Source of the DNA: Longimicrobiales bacterium
Lineage (GTDB): Bacteria; Gemmatimonadota; Gemmatimonadetes; Longimicrobiales; Gaopeijiaceae
NCBI GenBank assembly: GCA_958295645.1
Contig: OY282361.1
Location: 372,001 to 436,000, forward strand
Length of the DNA: 64,000 bases
Direction: 5' to 3'
Shown: positions 35,826 to 44,094 of the stretch, piece by piece
How positions within the stretch are numbered: the stretch's first letter is position 1
Layout of the letters: the number at the start of each line of letters is the position of its first letter
Program-made: the position numbers and the translations under genes
Notes under the pieces: generated by a model
The model's database searches: none
Told to the model about the DNA's origin: nothing
What the model saw: the letters and a program-made list of their open reading frames with translations, nothing else

Positions 35826-37427
35826 GTGGTCGTCAAGGGCGCTTCCCCGCCGGTCGCGGAATTCGTGGAATTCGTGGAGTTCGTCGAGGGCGTCGAGGGC
35901 ATCGAGCCTGCGGTGGACCATCTGACGAGTTGCTGCGCCGGGATGTGCAGCGATCCCAGGCGGCTCCGCTTCAACCTGCGCATCGGCCTCACCGAAGCCA
36001 TCTCGAACGCCGTTCTGTACGGCGGCAGCCGAGGAGACAAACGGGTTCGCGTGGAGCTGCGCGCCGTCCCAGGCGAGATACGGGTGCGCGTCGCCGACTC
36101 CGGCCAGGGATTCGACCCCGACACCGTGCCCGACCCCCGTCTGCCTGCCAACATCGCCAAGCCGTCCGGCCGCGGCATCTTCCTCATGCGCGCGTTGATG
36201 GACGAAGTGTCGTACGACGAGGAAGGAAATTCGGTGACGCTCGTCTTGCGGGATCCGTCGAGCGCCGCCGCCTCCGGCGCCGAACCGTCCGTCGCCTCGA
36301 GCAGCGAACCGTCGACCGCCCCCAGCAGCGAGCCGTCCGCCGCCTTCAGCGCTGCCGAGACCGACGAGGCGTCTCCCCTGCCGCGCTTGCCGGAAGCCGC
36401 GGTGGCCACGCTGGAAGACTTCCGTAGCGCGCTCGAGATGGACGTTCGCGCCTGGCAAGTTGGGGAGTTGCACCGCCAGCTTGTCGTCTCTCCGCTCGAA
36501 TCCGAGGGGCCGTTTCGACCGTCCGAATCGTTTCAGGTCGAAGTCGCGGAGGGATCCGTCCTGGAAGTCGAAGTCGCCTGTCGCGACGGCCGGAGCAGGT
36601 CCGTCGGCCTTCTGGCGGCGACGTTGCGGCGAACCTGCGAGCTGGCCCGCGTGGCCGAAGACCAGATGTCTCGCGAGATGCAGTTGGCGCACGATCTGCA
36701 ACTCAAGCTCATTCCCCCCATTCCCTCGGTCGCCGGCATGGAAGCCTCCGCCCGCGTGGTCCCGAATGCGTCGGTGGGCGGCGACTTCTACCAAGTGCTG
36801 GCGCTCTCGGAAGGGCGGATCGGCGTGATGATCGGCGACGTCTCAGGACACGGCCTGTCGGCCGCCCTGATCATGGCGCACGCCATCAGCGCGGCGGCCA
36901 TCTCCGCCGAGGGCGGCGCTCGCCCGGCCACGGTGCTGGAGCGCATCCACAACGCCATCGGCGACGAGCTGGAGTCCACCGAGATGTTCGTGACGCTCTT
37001 CTACGGCGTGCTCTCGCCCGAGGAGCCCGAGCTGGTCTATTCCAACGCCGGCCACCCCCACGCCTTCCTGATTCCCGGCGCCGGAAGCCCGCAGCGCCTG
37101 GGCGCCACCGATCCCCCCATGGGCATCGCTCCCGTGCCCTTCGCCGAGGCCGAGGCCCCGTGGCGCTCCGGCGAGGATCTCCTCCTCCTCTTCACCGACG
37201 GCCTTTCGGACACGCTGGCCTCGCGCCGCCGCCGAAACGGCGAAGCACGGGTCGTGTCCATGGCCGCCCAGCACCGAGACCAGCCGCCCGAGCGCGTCCT
37301 GGAACGCCTGTTCGGCATGCGCGCCCCCGCCCGCTCCTTGCTGGCGGACGACCGAACCGCGTTGCTGGTGCGCACGGCCCGGCTGGACGGAGGAGATCGT
37401 TCGCCCTCGCAAGCGGACGCCGCGTGA
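35826..37427 (+). CDS. Fused RsbW-like HATPase kinase and PP2C/SpoIIE phosphatase
   Basis: A 533-residue two-domain signalling protein. The N-terminal HATPase domain (about 28-140) has the N-box TEAISNAVLYG with E56 and N60, G1 DSGQGFD near 90-96, and GRGIFLM. A Ser/Pro/Glu-rich linker spans about 142-190. The PP2C-type domain (about 290-515) has GGDFYQV, GDVSGHGLS, SNAGHPHAFL and FTDGL. It can thus both phosphorylate and dephosphorylate a STAS partner, most simply the protein encoded 51 nt upstream. No sensor or membrane segment is obvious. The start is GTG at 35826, and rsmA overlaps the stop by GTGA. Confidence 0.9.
   Translation: MVVKGASPPVAEFVEFVEFVEGVEGIEPAVDHLTSCCAGMCSDPRRLRFNLRIGLTEAISNAVLYGGSRGDKRVRVELRAVPGEIRVRVADSGQGFDPDTVPDPRLPANIAKPSGRGIFLMRALMDEVSYDEEGNSVTLVLRDPSSAAASGAEPSVASSSEPSTAPSSEPSAAFSAAETDEASPLPRLPEAAVATLEDFRSALEMDVRAWQVGELHRQLVVSPLESEGPFRPSESFQVEVAEGSVLEVEVACRDGRSRSVGLLAATLRRTCELARVAEDQMSREMQLAHDLQLKLIPPIPSVAGMEASARVVPNASVGGDFYQVLALSEGRIGVMIGDVSGHGLSAALIMAHAISAAAISAEGGARPATVLERIHNAIGDELESTEMFVTLFYGVLSPEEPELVYSNAGHPHAFLIPGAGSPQRLGATDPPMGIAPVPFAEAEAPWRSGEDLLLLFTDGLSDTLASRRRRNGEARVVSMAAQHRDQPPERVLERLFGMRAPARSLLADDRTALLVRTARLDGGDRSPSQADAA
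35859..35903 (+). repeat. Five 9-nt tandem repeats coding (EFV)3-EGV-EGI
   Basis: GAATTCGTG occurs twice, then GAGTTCGTC, GAGGGCGTC and GAGGGCATC, at exact 9-nt steps. They encode residues 11-26 or so at the N-terminus of the kinase-phosphatase fusion, just ahead of the HATPase fold. The first two units are identical, consistent with recent slippage. Confidence 0.85.
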
Positions 37428-38266
37428 ACAAGCACCGCGCCAAGCGCTCGCTGGGACAGAACTTTCTCGTGTCCGCCCCCGTCCAGCGGAAGATCGTCGC
37501 GGCCTGCGGCCTCCGGGAGGGCGAGCAGGTTCTGGAGATCGGCCCGGGCCGCGGCGAACTCACCCGTCACTTGGCCGCGACCGGGGCGCGCGTGGTCGCG
37601 GTGGAACTCGACGACGCTCTAGCGGCGAGGCTACGCGCCGCCTACCGGGACCATCCGGCGGTGACGATCGTTCACGGGGACGTGCTCGAGGAGGACTTGG
37701 CGGCTCTGACCGACTGCTGGCCGGCGACGCGGGTAGTCGGGAACATCCCCTACAACATCACGACGCCGATCCTCTTTCGCTTGCTCCGGCCGCCTTGCCC
37801 GGCGGACATCGTGCTCATGGTGCAGGCCGAGGTTGCGCAGCGGATGCTGGCCGCGCCCGGCGGCAAGACCTACGGCGCCCTCTCCGTCGGAGTTGCCCTC
37901 CATGCGCGCGCCAGTCGTCTCTTCCCGGTGCCCAGAGGCGCGTTTCGCCCCACGCCGAAGGTGGACTCCGTGGTGGTTCGCGTCGTGCCTCGGTCGCCCG
38001 TGGCGCTGGCCCCTGCGGAGGCCGCCCGCGTGCGCACTCTGGTGCGCGCCGCCTTCTCTTGGCGCCGAAAGCAAATCGGCACGATCCTCCGATCCCATCC
38101 CGATCTGCGGCTCCCGCCGGAGAAGGCGACCGCAACCTTGCAGGCGCGATCCCTCGATCCAAGGCTGCGCCCGGAGCAGCTTGCCCCAGCGGACTTCGTG
38201 GCCTTGAGCGCCGTCCTCCCGGAAGCCGTGCCCCCAGGCGAGCTCCTGGAGCGCCAGCCCGCCTGA
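37424..38266 (+). CDS. rsmA: 16S rRNA dimethyladenosine transferase RsmA/KsgA
   Basis: Dimethylates two adjacent adenines near the 3' end of 16S rRNA. The 280-residue protein starts KHRAKRSLGQNFLV, then shows the SAM motif LEIGPGRGELTRHLA and catalytic NIPYNITTPIL, with the C-terminal helical domain ending in LQARSLDPRLRPEQL. The GTG at 37424 is fixed by the GTGA overlap and the standard N-terminus. Confidence 0.95.
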   Translation: MNKHRAKRSLGQNFLVSAPVQRKIVAACGLREGEQVLEIGPGRGELTRHLAATGARVVAVELDDALAARLRAAYRDHPAVTIVHGDVLEEDLAALTDCWPATRVVGNIPYNITTPILFRLLRPPCPADIVLMVQAEVAQRMLAAPGGKTYGALSVGVALHARASRLFPVPRGAFRPTPKVDSVVVRVVPRSPVALAPAEAARVRTLVRAAFSWRRKQIGTILRSHPDLRLPPEKATATLQARSLDPRLRPEQLAPADFVALSAVLPEAVPPGELLERQPA

Positions 38267-38321
38267 ACCGCGCTCTGGACGGAACCAGTCTTGGCGACGG
38301 TGCGACGTGTTAGCTTCCCCC

Positions 38322-38339
38322 TTGTGAACAATTTCACAA
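38322..38339. promoter_or_regulatory. Rex operator overlapping the rex start codon
   Basis: The 18-mer TTGTGAACAATTTCACAA is a perfect inverted repeat (TTGTGAA-CAAT-TTCACAA) matching the known Rex operator form TTGTGAAnnnnTTCACAA. The GTG proposed as start of rex lies inside the left arm at 38324-38326. Binding here would block initiation of rex transcription or early elongation, so autorepression relieved by NADH is likely. No other full match was noticed in the window. Confidence 0.85.
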
Positions 38340-38992
38340 ACCGCATTCCGGACGCGACGGTGCGCCGGTTCTCCTTGTACCTGCGGTTGCTGGAGGAGTT
38401 CGAGCGGGCGGGGAAGGCGACGACTGCCAGCACGGCGCTCGCGGAGCACACGGGCGCCACGGCGGCGCAAGTGCGCAAGGATCTCCAGCACCTGGGCTCC
38501 ATGGGGAAGCGCGGGCTCGGGTACTCGGTCCCGGAACTCGTCGGAGTTCTGCGACGCACGCTCGGACTGGACACGAGTTGGCGCGTGGCGTTGGTGGGCG
38601 CGGGCCGGATCGGCAGGGCGCTCTTCGAATACGGCCTCTTTCGGCAGCGGGGATTCGTCATCACGACCGTGATCGACGCCGATCCCGCCAAGGTGGGCAG
38701 GAAGCTGCGGGACGTGCGGATTCGGAGCAGCGAGGAACTGGAGCGGGCGCTGCTGGAAGACCGGACGGACTTGGCGATCCTCGCGGTGCCGGCCGCGGCG
38801 ACACAGGAAATGGCGGACCGGGTCGTCGGCGCGGGCGTCAAGGCGGTGCTGAACTACGCGCCGGTGCAGCTCCGGGCGCCGGCCGGCGTGACGCTGCGTC
38901 ACGTCAGCATGCTCGTGGAGCTGGAGAGCCTGTCCCACGCCCTCGTGCGGCTGCGGCGACATCCCCCGGCGCCGTCCTCCGGAGCCTCATGA
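38324..38992 (+). CDS. rex: Redox-sensing transcriptional repressor Rex
   Basis: Rex senses the NADH/NAD+ ratio and releases DNA when NADH is high. The winged helix covers about 5-80 (IPDATVRRFSLYLRLLEEF, AAQVRKDLQHLGSMGKRGLGY). The Rossmann domain has ALVGAGRIGRAL and LNYAPVQLRAP. The GTG at 38324 is chosen because Rex proteins usually start a few residues before IPxAT. A TTG at 38291 would add 11 residues and put the operator inside the gene. There is no clear ribosome site, so a leaderless transcript is possible. The stop overlaps the exonuclease start. Confidence 0.93.
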   Translation: MNNFTNRIPDATVRRFSLYLRLLEEFERAGKATTASTALAEHTGATAAQVRKDLQHLGSMGKRGLGYSVPELVGVLRRTLGLDTSWRVALVGAGRIGRALFEYGLFRQRGFVITTVIDADPAKVGRKLRDVRIRSSEELERALLEDRTDLAILAVPAAATQEMADRVVGAGVKAVLNYAPVQLRAPAGVTLRHVSMLVELESLSHALVRLRRHPPAPSSGAS

Positions 38993-39843
38993 GGGATCCC
39001 GCCCCCCGCCTCTCTCTTCTCCAGGTTGCTTGGGCCGCGCTGCAGGACGGGCCGGTTCACACGACCGATCTGGCCGCCGGCGTCCTGCGGCTTCGAGGCC
39101 GGCCGGGCGCGGCGTCGGCCGCGGTGTTCGCGTTGCTGGGCGCCGACGACCGCTTCGTGGTGGACGGCGACGGCCTGTGGAGCGTGAGAGGCGGGGCGGA
39201 CCGGCCGGGCACGCCGCTCTCCCGTCTCTCGTACGCCGTGGTGGACGTCGAGACCACGGGCGGCACGTACCAAGCGGGCCACCGCGTCACGGAGATCGCG
39301 ATCGTGGAGGTTCGGGGCGGGGCGGTCGCGGACGTGTTCGAGACGCTGGTCAACCCGGGGCGGCGGATCCCGCGCTGGGCCACGCGCCTCACGGGGATCA
39401 GCGACGGCATGGTCGTCGCCGCCCCGGCCTTCGACGAGATCGCCGAACAGGTCTTCGAGCGCCTCTCGGGCCGCGTGTTCGTTGCGCACAACGCGAACTT
39501 CGACTGGAGCTGGACGCGCGCCCAGCTCCACGAGGCCCTGGGCGACGCGCCGGCGGTGGACCGGCTCTGCACGATCAGCCTGGCGCGCCGCTTCGCTCCG
39601 GAGCTGGGACGGCGCAACCTGGACGCGCTCGCGGAACACTTTCGGATCGCGATCGAGGGGCGGCACCGCGCGGCCGGCGACGCGATCGCCACGGCGCGCG
39701 TTCTGTTGCGATTGCTGGACCGGGCGGAGTCGCGCGGCGTGGGCGACCTGCATTCCCTCAAGTCGCACCGTCCACCGCGCCGCCGCCGCAACCAGCCGGA
39801 TCTCTTCGTCGAAGCCAGCCGCCCGGTGCTCGGCAGCGGCTGA
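38989..39843 (+). CDS. DEDDh-type 3'-5' exonuclease (DnaQ/PolC exo-like)
   Basis: A 284-residue nuclease of the DNA polymerase III epsilon/PolC proofreading superfamily. VVDVETTGG carries the first Asp-x-Glu, HNANFDW the second Asp, and HRAAGDAIAT the His and final Asp, giving a complete DEDDh site. About 75 residues precede the exonuclease domain and resemble a small helical or winged module. A basic tail ends in QPDLF, which resembles a beta-clamp binding peptide. It may act as a free-standing proofreader or repair exonuclease. ATGA overlap with rex. Confidence 0.87.
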   Translation: MRDPAPRLSLLQVAWAALQDGPVHTTDLAAGVLRLRGRPGAASAAVFALLGADDRFVVDGDGLWSVRGGADRPGTPLSRLSYAVVDVETTGGTYQAGHRVTEIAIVEVRGGAVADVFETLVNPGRRIPRWATRLTGISDGMVVAAPAFDEIAEQVFERLSGRVFVAHNANFDWSWTRAQLHEALGDAPAVDRLCTISLARRFAPELGRRNLDALAEHFRIAIEGRHRAAGDAIATARVLLRLLDRAESRGVGDLHSLKSHRPPRRRRNQPDLFVEASRPVLGSG

Positions 39844-39998
39844 GTCGCGCCCACGGGCGGCGGCCGCGAACCCCGGCCGTTGCGACCGGAACGCTCGCGG
39901 ACAGGGGGCGCCGCGGCCCCGGTTGCAGGCGGTCAATCCGGCGTATCGGTATATTCAAGGTCTTTGCGGTTTCTTCTCGACTGCGCGAGGGGCACGGC

Positions 39999-41243
39999 GT
40001 GAATCCAGCGAATGGCGCGATGCCAGCGAAGGGCGTGAATCCGGCGACGACGCCGGTTGTCTTGGCCGGGGCGAGAACGCCCGTCGGGCGCTTCATGGGC
40101 GGGCTGGGTTCGCTGTCGGGGCCCGAGCTTGGGGCCGTGGCGGTGCGGGCCGCGGTGGAGCGGTCGGGCGCCGATCCGGCGGACGTGGACGAGGTCGTGC
40201 TGGGCAACGTGGTGAGCGCCGGGGCGGGGCAGGCGCCGGCCCGCCAAGCGGCGATAGGCGGGGGCGTGCCGGTCTCGGTGCCGTCGGTCGGGATCAACAA
40301 GGTCTGCGGGTCGGGACTCAAGGCGGTCATGCTGGCCGCGCAGGCCGTGCGGGCGGGCGACGCCTGCCTAGTCGTGGCCGGCGGGTTCGAGTCCATGTCC
40401 AACGCGCCCCACTACGTGCGCGGCCTCCGGGGCGGCGTGAAGTTCGGCGACCAGAAGCTGGAGGACGGCCTCGTCCACGACGGCCTGTGGTGCTCGTTCG
40501 ACCAGCGCCACATGGGGGGACACGCGGAATACACGGCTGCGAAGGCGGAGGTCACGCGGGAGCAGGCGGACGCCTTCGCGGCGGAGTCGCACAGAAAGGC
40601 CGTGGCGGCCATCGACCAGGGCGAGTTCGTGCCCGAGATCGCGCCGGTCCACGTGAAGACGCGAAAGGGCGCCTCGGTCGTGGACGTGGACGAGTGCCCC
40701 AGGAGGGACACGTCGCCCGAGGCCCTGGCGCGGTTGCGTCCGGCGTTCCCCCGCGACGCGCCCGACGGCGTCGACAACCTGGTGGTGACCGCCGGCAACG
40801 CCCCGGGCCTCAACGACGGCGCGGCCGCGCTGGTGGTGGCCAGCCAGGAGTACGCCGACGCCCACGGCCTGCGGTACCAGGCGGTGATCACCGCCGCCGC
40901 CGCCGCCGGAACCGACCCGCGCGATCTCTTCTTCGCGCCGGTCGAGGCCGTCCGCAAGCTCGTGCGCGGCGAGCGTTCGGAAGTCGGCGACTACGGCCTG
41001 GCCGAAATCAACGAGGCGTTCGCGGTGCAGGCGGTGGCCAACGCGCGCGAGCTGGGCGTGGATCCGGACCGCCTGAATCCCAGGGGCGGCGCCGTCGCGC
41101 TGGGACATCCCATTGGCGCCTCCGGAGCCAGGATTCTGGTGACGCTGCTCCACGCAATGGCGGACAAGGATGTCGAGCGCGGCTTTGCGACCCTCTGCCT
41201 GGGGGGCGGCGCCGCGGTCGCGCTGTCCGTGAGACGGGCGTAG
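39999..41243 (+). CDS. Acetyl-CoA C-acetyltransferase (thiolase)
   Basis: Condenses two acetyl-CoA to acetoacetyl-CoA or runs thiolysis in reverse. The nucleophile is C103 in NKVCGSGLKAV. EINEAFAVQ, GGAVALGHPIGASGAR and the second cysteine in TLCLGGGAAVAL complete the site. The GTG at 39999 gives 414 residues with about 18 extra residues before the usual TPVVLAGARTPVG start. A possible -10 TATATT lies at 39950-39955. Together with the Hbd and acyl-CoA dehydrogenase genes downstream it forms most of a short-chain acyl-CoA pathway. Confidence 0.93.
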   Translation: MNPANGAMPAKGVNPATTPVVLAGARTPVGRFMGGLGSLSGPELGAVAVRAAVERSGADPADVDEVVLGNVVSAGAGQAPARQAAIGGGVPVSVPSVGINKVCGSGLKAVMLAAQAVRAGDACLVVAGGFESMSNAPHYVRGLRGGVKFGDQKLEDGLVHDGLWCSFDQRHMGGHAEYTAAKAEVTREQADAFAAESHRKAVAAIDQGEFVPEIAPVHVKTRKGASVVDVDECPRRDTSPEALARLRPAFPRDAPDGVDNLVVTAGNAPGLNDGAAALVVASQEYADAHGLRYQAVITAAAAAGTDPRDLFFAPVEAVRKLVRGERSEVGDYGLAEINEAFAVQAVANARELGVDPDRLNPRGGAVALGHPIGASGARILVTLLHAMADKDVERGFATLCLGGGAAVALSVRRA

Positions 41244-41296
41244 CCGGCTGGGCGCGGCGCGCATCAAGACACATCGAGCCAAAGAGGAACGACAGG

Positions 41297-41893
41297 ATGT
41301 TCGAATCCAAGACCAGCGGCATCGCCGCCACGCGCCCGTGGACGCTGGAGGCCGCGCACGTTCTCTCGCGGAGCCATCGCGTGGGCATCGTGGTCTGGAC
41401 GGTGGCCTTTTCGCTGCTCACGGCGGCCGGCGCGTATCTCGCGGTCCCTCTGGGCTTCACGCCTGTGCCGATCACGCTGCAGACGCTCTTCGTGCTCTTG
41501 TCGGGCGGACTGCTGGGGCCGGTCGCGGGGGCGGCCTCGCAGCTGCTGTACTTGGCGCTGGGGGTGTCGGGCGTGCCCGTCTTTGCCTTCGGAGGGGGAG
41601 GGTTGCCTTGGGTGCTGGGCCCCACCGGCGGCTATCTGCTGGCCTTTCCGCTCGCTTCGGCGTTGGTTGGGTGGATTTCCGGAGACTCTCGGGGGCTGTT
41701 CCGGCCGGCTGCGGGGCTCGTGGCCGGCACGATCGCGGTCTTCTGGTTCGGCGGCTCTTGGCTCTTGGCCACGACGGACGGGACGCCGCGGGAGATCTTC
41801 GCGGTCGCGGTGGCGCCTTTCCTCACGGGCGCGGTGCTCAAGGCCGCCATCGCGCTGGTGGTGATGCGGGGACTCCGGAGACACGTTCGCTGA
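41297..41893 (+). CDS. bioY: BioY-type biotin transporter substrate-binding subunit
   Basis: A 198-residue integral membrane protein with about six hydrophobic segments. Family hallmarks are the FTPVPITLQTLFVLLSG loop and the GVSGVPVFAFGG-LPWVLGPTGGYL signature. BioY binds biotin as the S-component of an ECF transporter or works alone. The ATG at 41297 follows a GAGGAA-like ribosome site. No energising ATPase genes are adjacent. Confidence 0.93.
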   Translation: MFESKTSGIAATRPWTLEAAHVLSRSHRVGIVVWTVAFSLLTAAGAYLAVPLGFTPVPITLQTLFVLLSGGLLGPVAGAASQLLYLALGVSGVPVFAFGGGGLPWVLGPTGGYLLAFPLASALVGWISGDSRGLFRPAAGLVAGTIAVFWFGGSWLLATTDGTPREIFAVAVAPFLTGAVLKAAIALVVMRGLRRHVR

Positions 41894-41990
41894 CCGCGCT
41901 TCCGTTGGACGCCGGGCGCAGGGAGGGCAAGGAGAGGGCCCAAGGCCTTGCGGTCGGCGAATCAGCCTCTGCCCCTGGGCATCCCGGCTG

Positions 41991-42851
41991 GTGAAGCCGG
42001 ATCGCGTAGCCGTCGTCGGCGCGGGCACGATGGGCGCCGGCATCGCGCACGTCTGCGCGTTGGCGGGCGTGCGCGTGGACCTGATCGACGTGTCGGAGCA
42101 GGCGGCGGCCCGGGGCAAGGAGGCCGTCGCCCGCAACCTGGACCGCCAGTTGGCGAAGGAGAAGATCACGCGCGGCCAACTGTCCGCGGCCATCGACCGC
42201 ATCTCCCCTTCGGACGACCTCGCCGCCGCCGCCGCAGCCGGGCTGGCCGTCGAAGCGGTGCCCGAGTCGGCCGACCTCAAGTTCGAGACCTTCGCGGCGC
42301 TCGACCGGATTGCGCCGCCCGAAGCGATCCTGGCCTCCAACACCTCCTCCATCTCCATCACCGCCATCGCCGCCCGCACCCGGCGCCCCGGCAAGGTGAT
42401 CGGCATGCACTTCATGAATCCCGTGCCGGTCATGAAGCTGGTGGAAGTGATCCGGGGACTGGCGACCAGCGACGAGACCGCCCGGGCCACCTCGCAGTTC
42501 GCGCAGGCGCTCGGCAAGAGGCCCGTGGAGGTTCGCGACTTCCCCGGCTTCGTCTCCAACCGGGTCCTGGCGCCGATGATCAATGAAGCCGTCTTCGCGC
42601 TCATGGAAGGCGTGGCGACTGCCGAGGCCATCGACGAGGTGACGACTCTGGGCATGAACCATCCCATGGGCCCGCTGGCGCTCGCCGACCTGATCGGCCT
42701 GGACACCTGCCTGGCCATCCTCGAGGTCCTCCACCGCGAGATCGGCGACGACCGCTACCGCCCGTGCCCCCTGTTGCGCCAGTACGTCGCGGCGGGCTGG
42801 CTGGGACGGAAGACGGGCCGCGGCTTCCACGCATACGGCGGATCCGCCTAG
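41991..42851 (+). CDS. 3-hydroxybutyryl-CoA dehydrogenase
   Basis: Oxidises 3-hydroxyacyl-CoA with NAD+, or reduces acetoacetyl-CoA. The N-terminal dinucleotide fold has GAGTMGAGIA at 10-19. The catalytic histidine is in GMHFMNPVPVMKLVE, and the helical C-terminal domain holds FPGFVSNRV and GMNHPMGPLALADLIGLD. At 286 residues it is the single-domain Hbd/PaaH type, not fused to a crotonase. It begins with GTG and ends 3 nt before the acyl-CoA dehydrogenase gene. Confidence 0.93.
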   Translation: MKPDRVAVVGAGTMGAGIAHVCALAGVRVDLIDVSEQAAARGKEAVARNLDRQLAKEKITRGQLSAAIDRISPSDDLAAAAAAGLAVEAVPESADLKFETFAALDRIAPPEAILASNTSSISITAIAARTRRPGKVIGMHFMNPVPVMKLVEVIRGLATSDETARATSQFAQALGKRPVEVRDFPGFVSNRVLAPMINEAVFALMEGVATAEAIDEVTTLGMNHPMGPLALADLIGLDTCLAILEVLHREIGDDRYRPCPLLRQYVAAGWLGRKTGRGFHAYGGSA

Positions 42852-42854
42852 ATC

Positions 42855-44063
42855 ATGCTCACCTCCGAACAGGTGGACGTGCAGCGCCTCGCCCGCGACT
42901 TCGCCGACCAGGAGATCGCCCCCCGCGCCGCCGCTTGGGACCGCGAGCGCGGCTTCGACCGGGCCGTGCTGGACGAGCTTGCGGCGCTGGGCTTCATGGG
43001 CATGCTGGTTCCCGAGCGGTACGACGGCCTGGGGCTGGACGTGCCCACCTACGTGGTCGCCCTTGAAGAGATCGCGCGCGGGGACGCCTCGCTGGCGCTC
43101 GCCGTCGCCATCCAGAACGGGCCGGTGCCGCACCTGCTCCTGGAGCACGGTACCGAGGAGCAGAGGAGGCGGTGGCTGCCCCGGCTGGCCTCGGGCGAGG
43201 TGGTCGCGGGCTTCGCGCTGTCGGAGGAGGGGGCCGGCAGCGACGCGTCCGCGCTGGCGACGACGGCCGCCGAGGAGGACGGCGGATGGACGCTCACGGG
43301 CTCCAAGCGGTGGGTGACCAACGGCGGGGCGGCGGGGTTGGTGGTGGTCTTCGCCCGCACGGGGGGCGGCGGTGGCGGGGACCGCGAAGAACGCCGGGAG
43401 GGGGAGGCGCACGGTCGCCTCGCGCGTCCGGCGATTGGCGCGTTCTTGGTGGAGACGGCGGCGCAGGGTTACCGTGTTGGGGAGAGGGAAGCCACCATGG
43501 GGCACCGCGCCTCCGAGACGGTGTCGGTGCACCTCGAGGGCGTGCGGGTGGGGCCGGACATGTTGTTGGGCGACCCCGCCGGCGGTCTCGGCCAGGCGCT
43601 GGGCGCGCTCGACCTCGGACGGATCGGGATCGGAGCGCAGGCCGTCGGCATTGCGCAGGCGGCGATGGAGCACGCCACCGCCTACGCCTGCGAGCGGCGG
43701 CAGTTCGGCCGTCCGTTGGCGCGGTTCGGCGCGGTGCGGGCCAAGCTGGCGGCCATGGCGGCCCGAATCGCGGCCTCGCGGGCACTGGTCATGGACGTGG
43801 CCCGGCGCTGGAAGGCGGGGCCGCATTCACGCGCACGCGCTGCCCGTTCGGCGATGGCCAAGCTGGTGGCCAGCGAGACCGCCGCATGGGTCACCGACCA
43901 AGCGGTGCACGTGCTGGGCGGGTATGGTTACATGCGGGAGTTCCCGGTCGAGAGGCTCATGAGGGACGCCAAGGGGACGGAGATATTCGAGGGAACCAGC
44001 GAGATCATGAGACTGGTGATCGGGCGTTCCATGACGGAACGCCGAATCGCCGGAGCGACTTGA
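42855..44063 (+). CDS. Acyl-CoA dehydrogenase
   Basis: An FAD enzyme that introduces the alpha-beta double bond in acyl-CoA. FALSEEGAGSD (FAD/substrate region), WVTNGG, the ACERRQFGRPL segment and HVLGGYGYMREFPVERLMRDAK are conserved. The catalytic base is the first Glu of EGTSEI near residue 382. A Gly/Glu/Arg-rich insertion (about 173-195) lies between the middle beta domain strands and is unusual. Short-chain (butyryl-CoA-like) use is suggested by the neighbours; electron-transfer flavoprotein genes are not in the window. Confidence 0.92.
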   Translation: MLTSEQVDVQRLARDFADQEIAPRAAAWDRERGFDRAVLDELAALGFMGMLVPERYDGLGLDVPTYVVALEEIARGDASLALAVAIQNGPVPHLLLEHGTEEQRRRWLPRLASGEVVAGFALSEEGAGSDASALATTAAEEDGGWTLTGSKRWVTNGGAAGLVVVFARTGGGGGGDREERREGEAHGRLARPAIGAFLVETAAQGYRVGEREATMGHRASETVSVHLEGVRVGPDMLLGDPAGGLGQALGALDLGRIGIGAQAVGIAQAAMEHATAYACERRQFGRPLARFGAVRAKLAAMAARIAASRALVMDVARRWKAGPHSRARAARSAMAKLVASETAAWVTDQAVHVLGGYGYMREFPVERLMRDAKGTEIFEGTSEIMRLVIGRSMTERRIAGAT

Positions 44064-44094
44064 GCCGCCCCGCGGGGGCGAAGAGGACAGCAAT

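Noticed and set aside
39923-39955. TTGCAG...TATATT as a full thiolase promoter
   Set aside because: The spacing is 21 nt. The -10-like box is plausible but the -35 is not.
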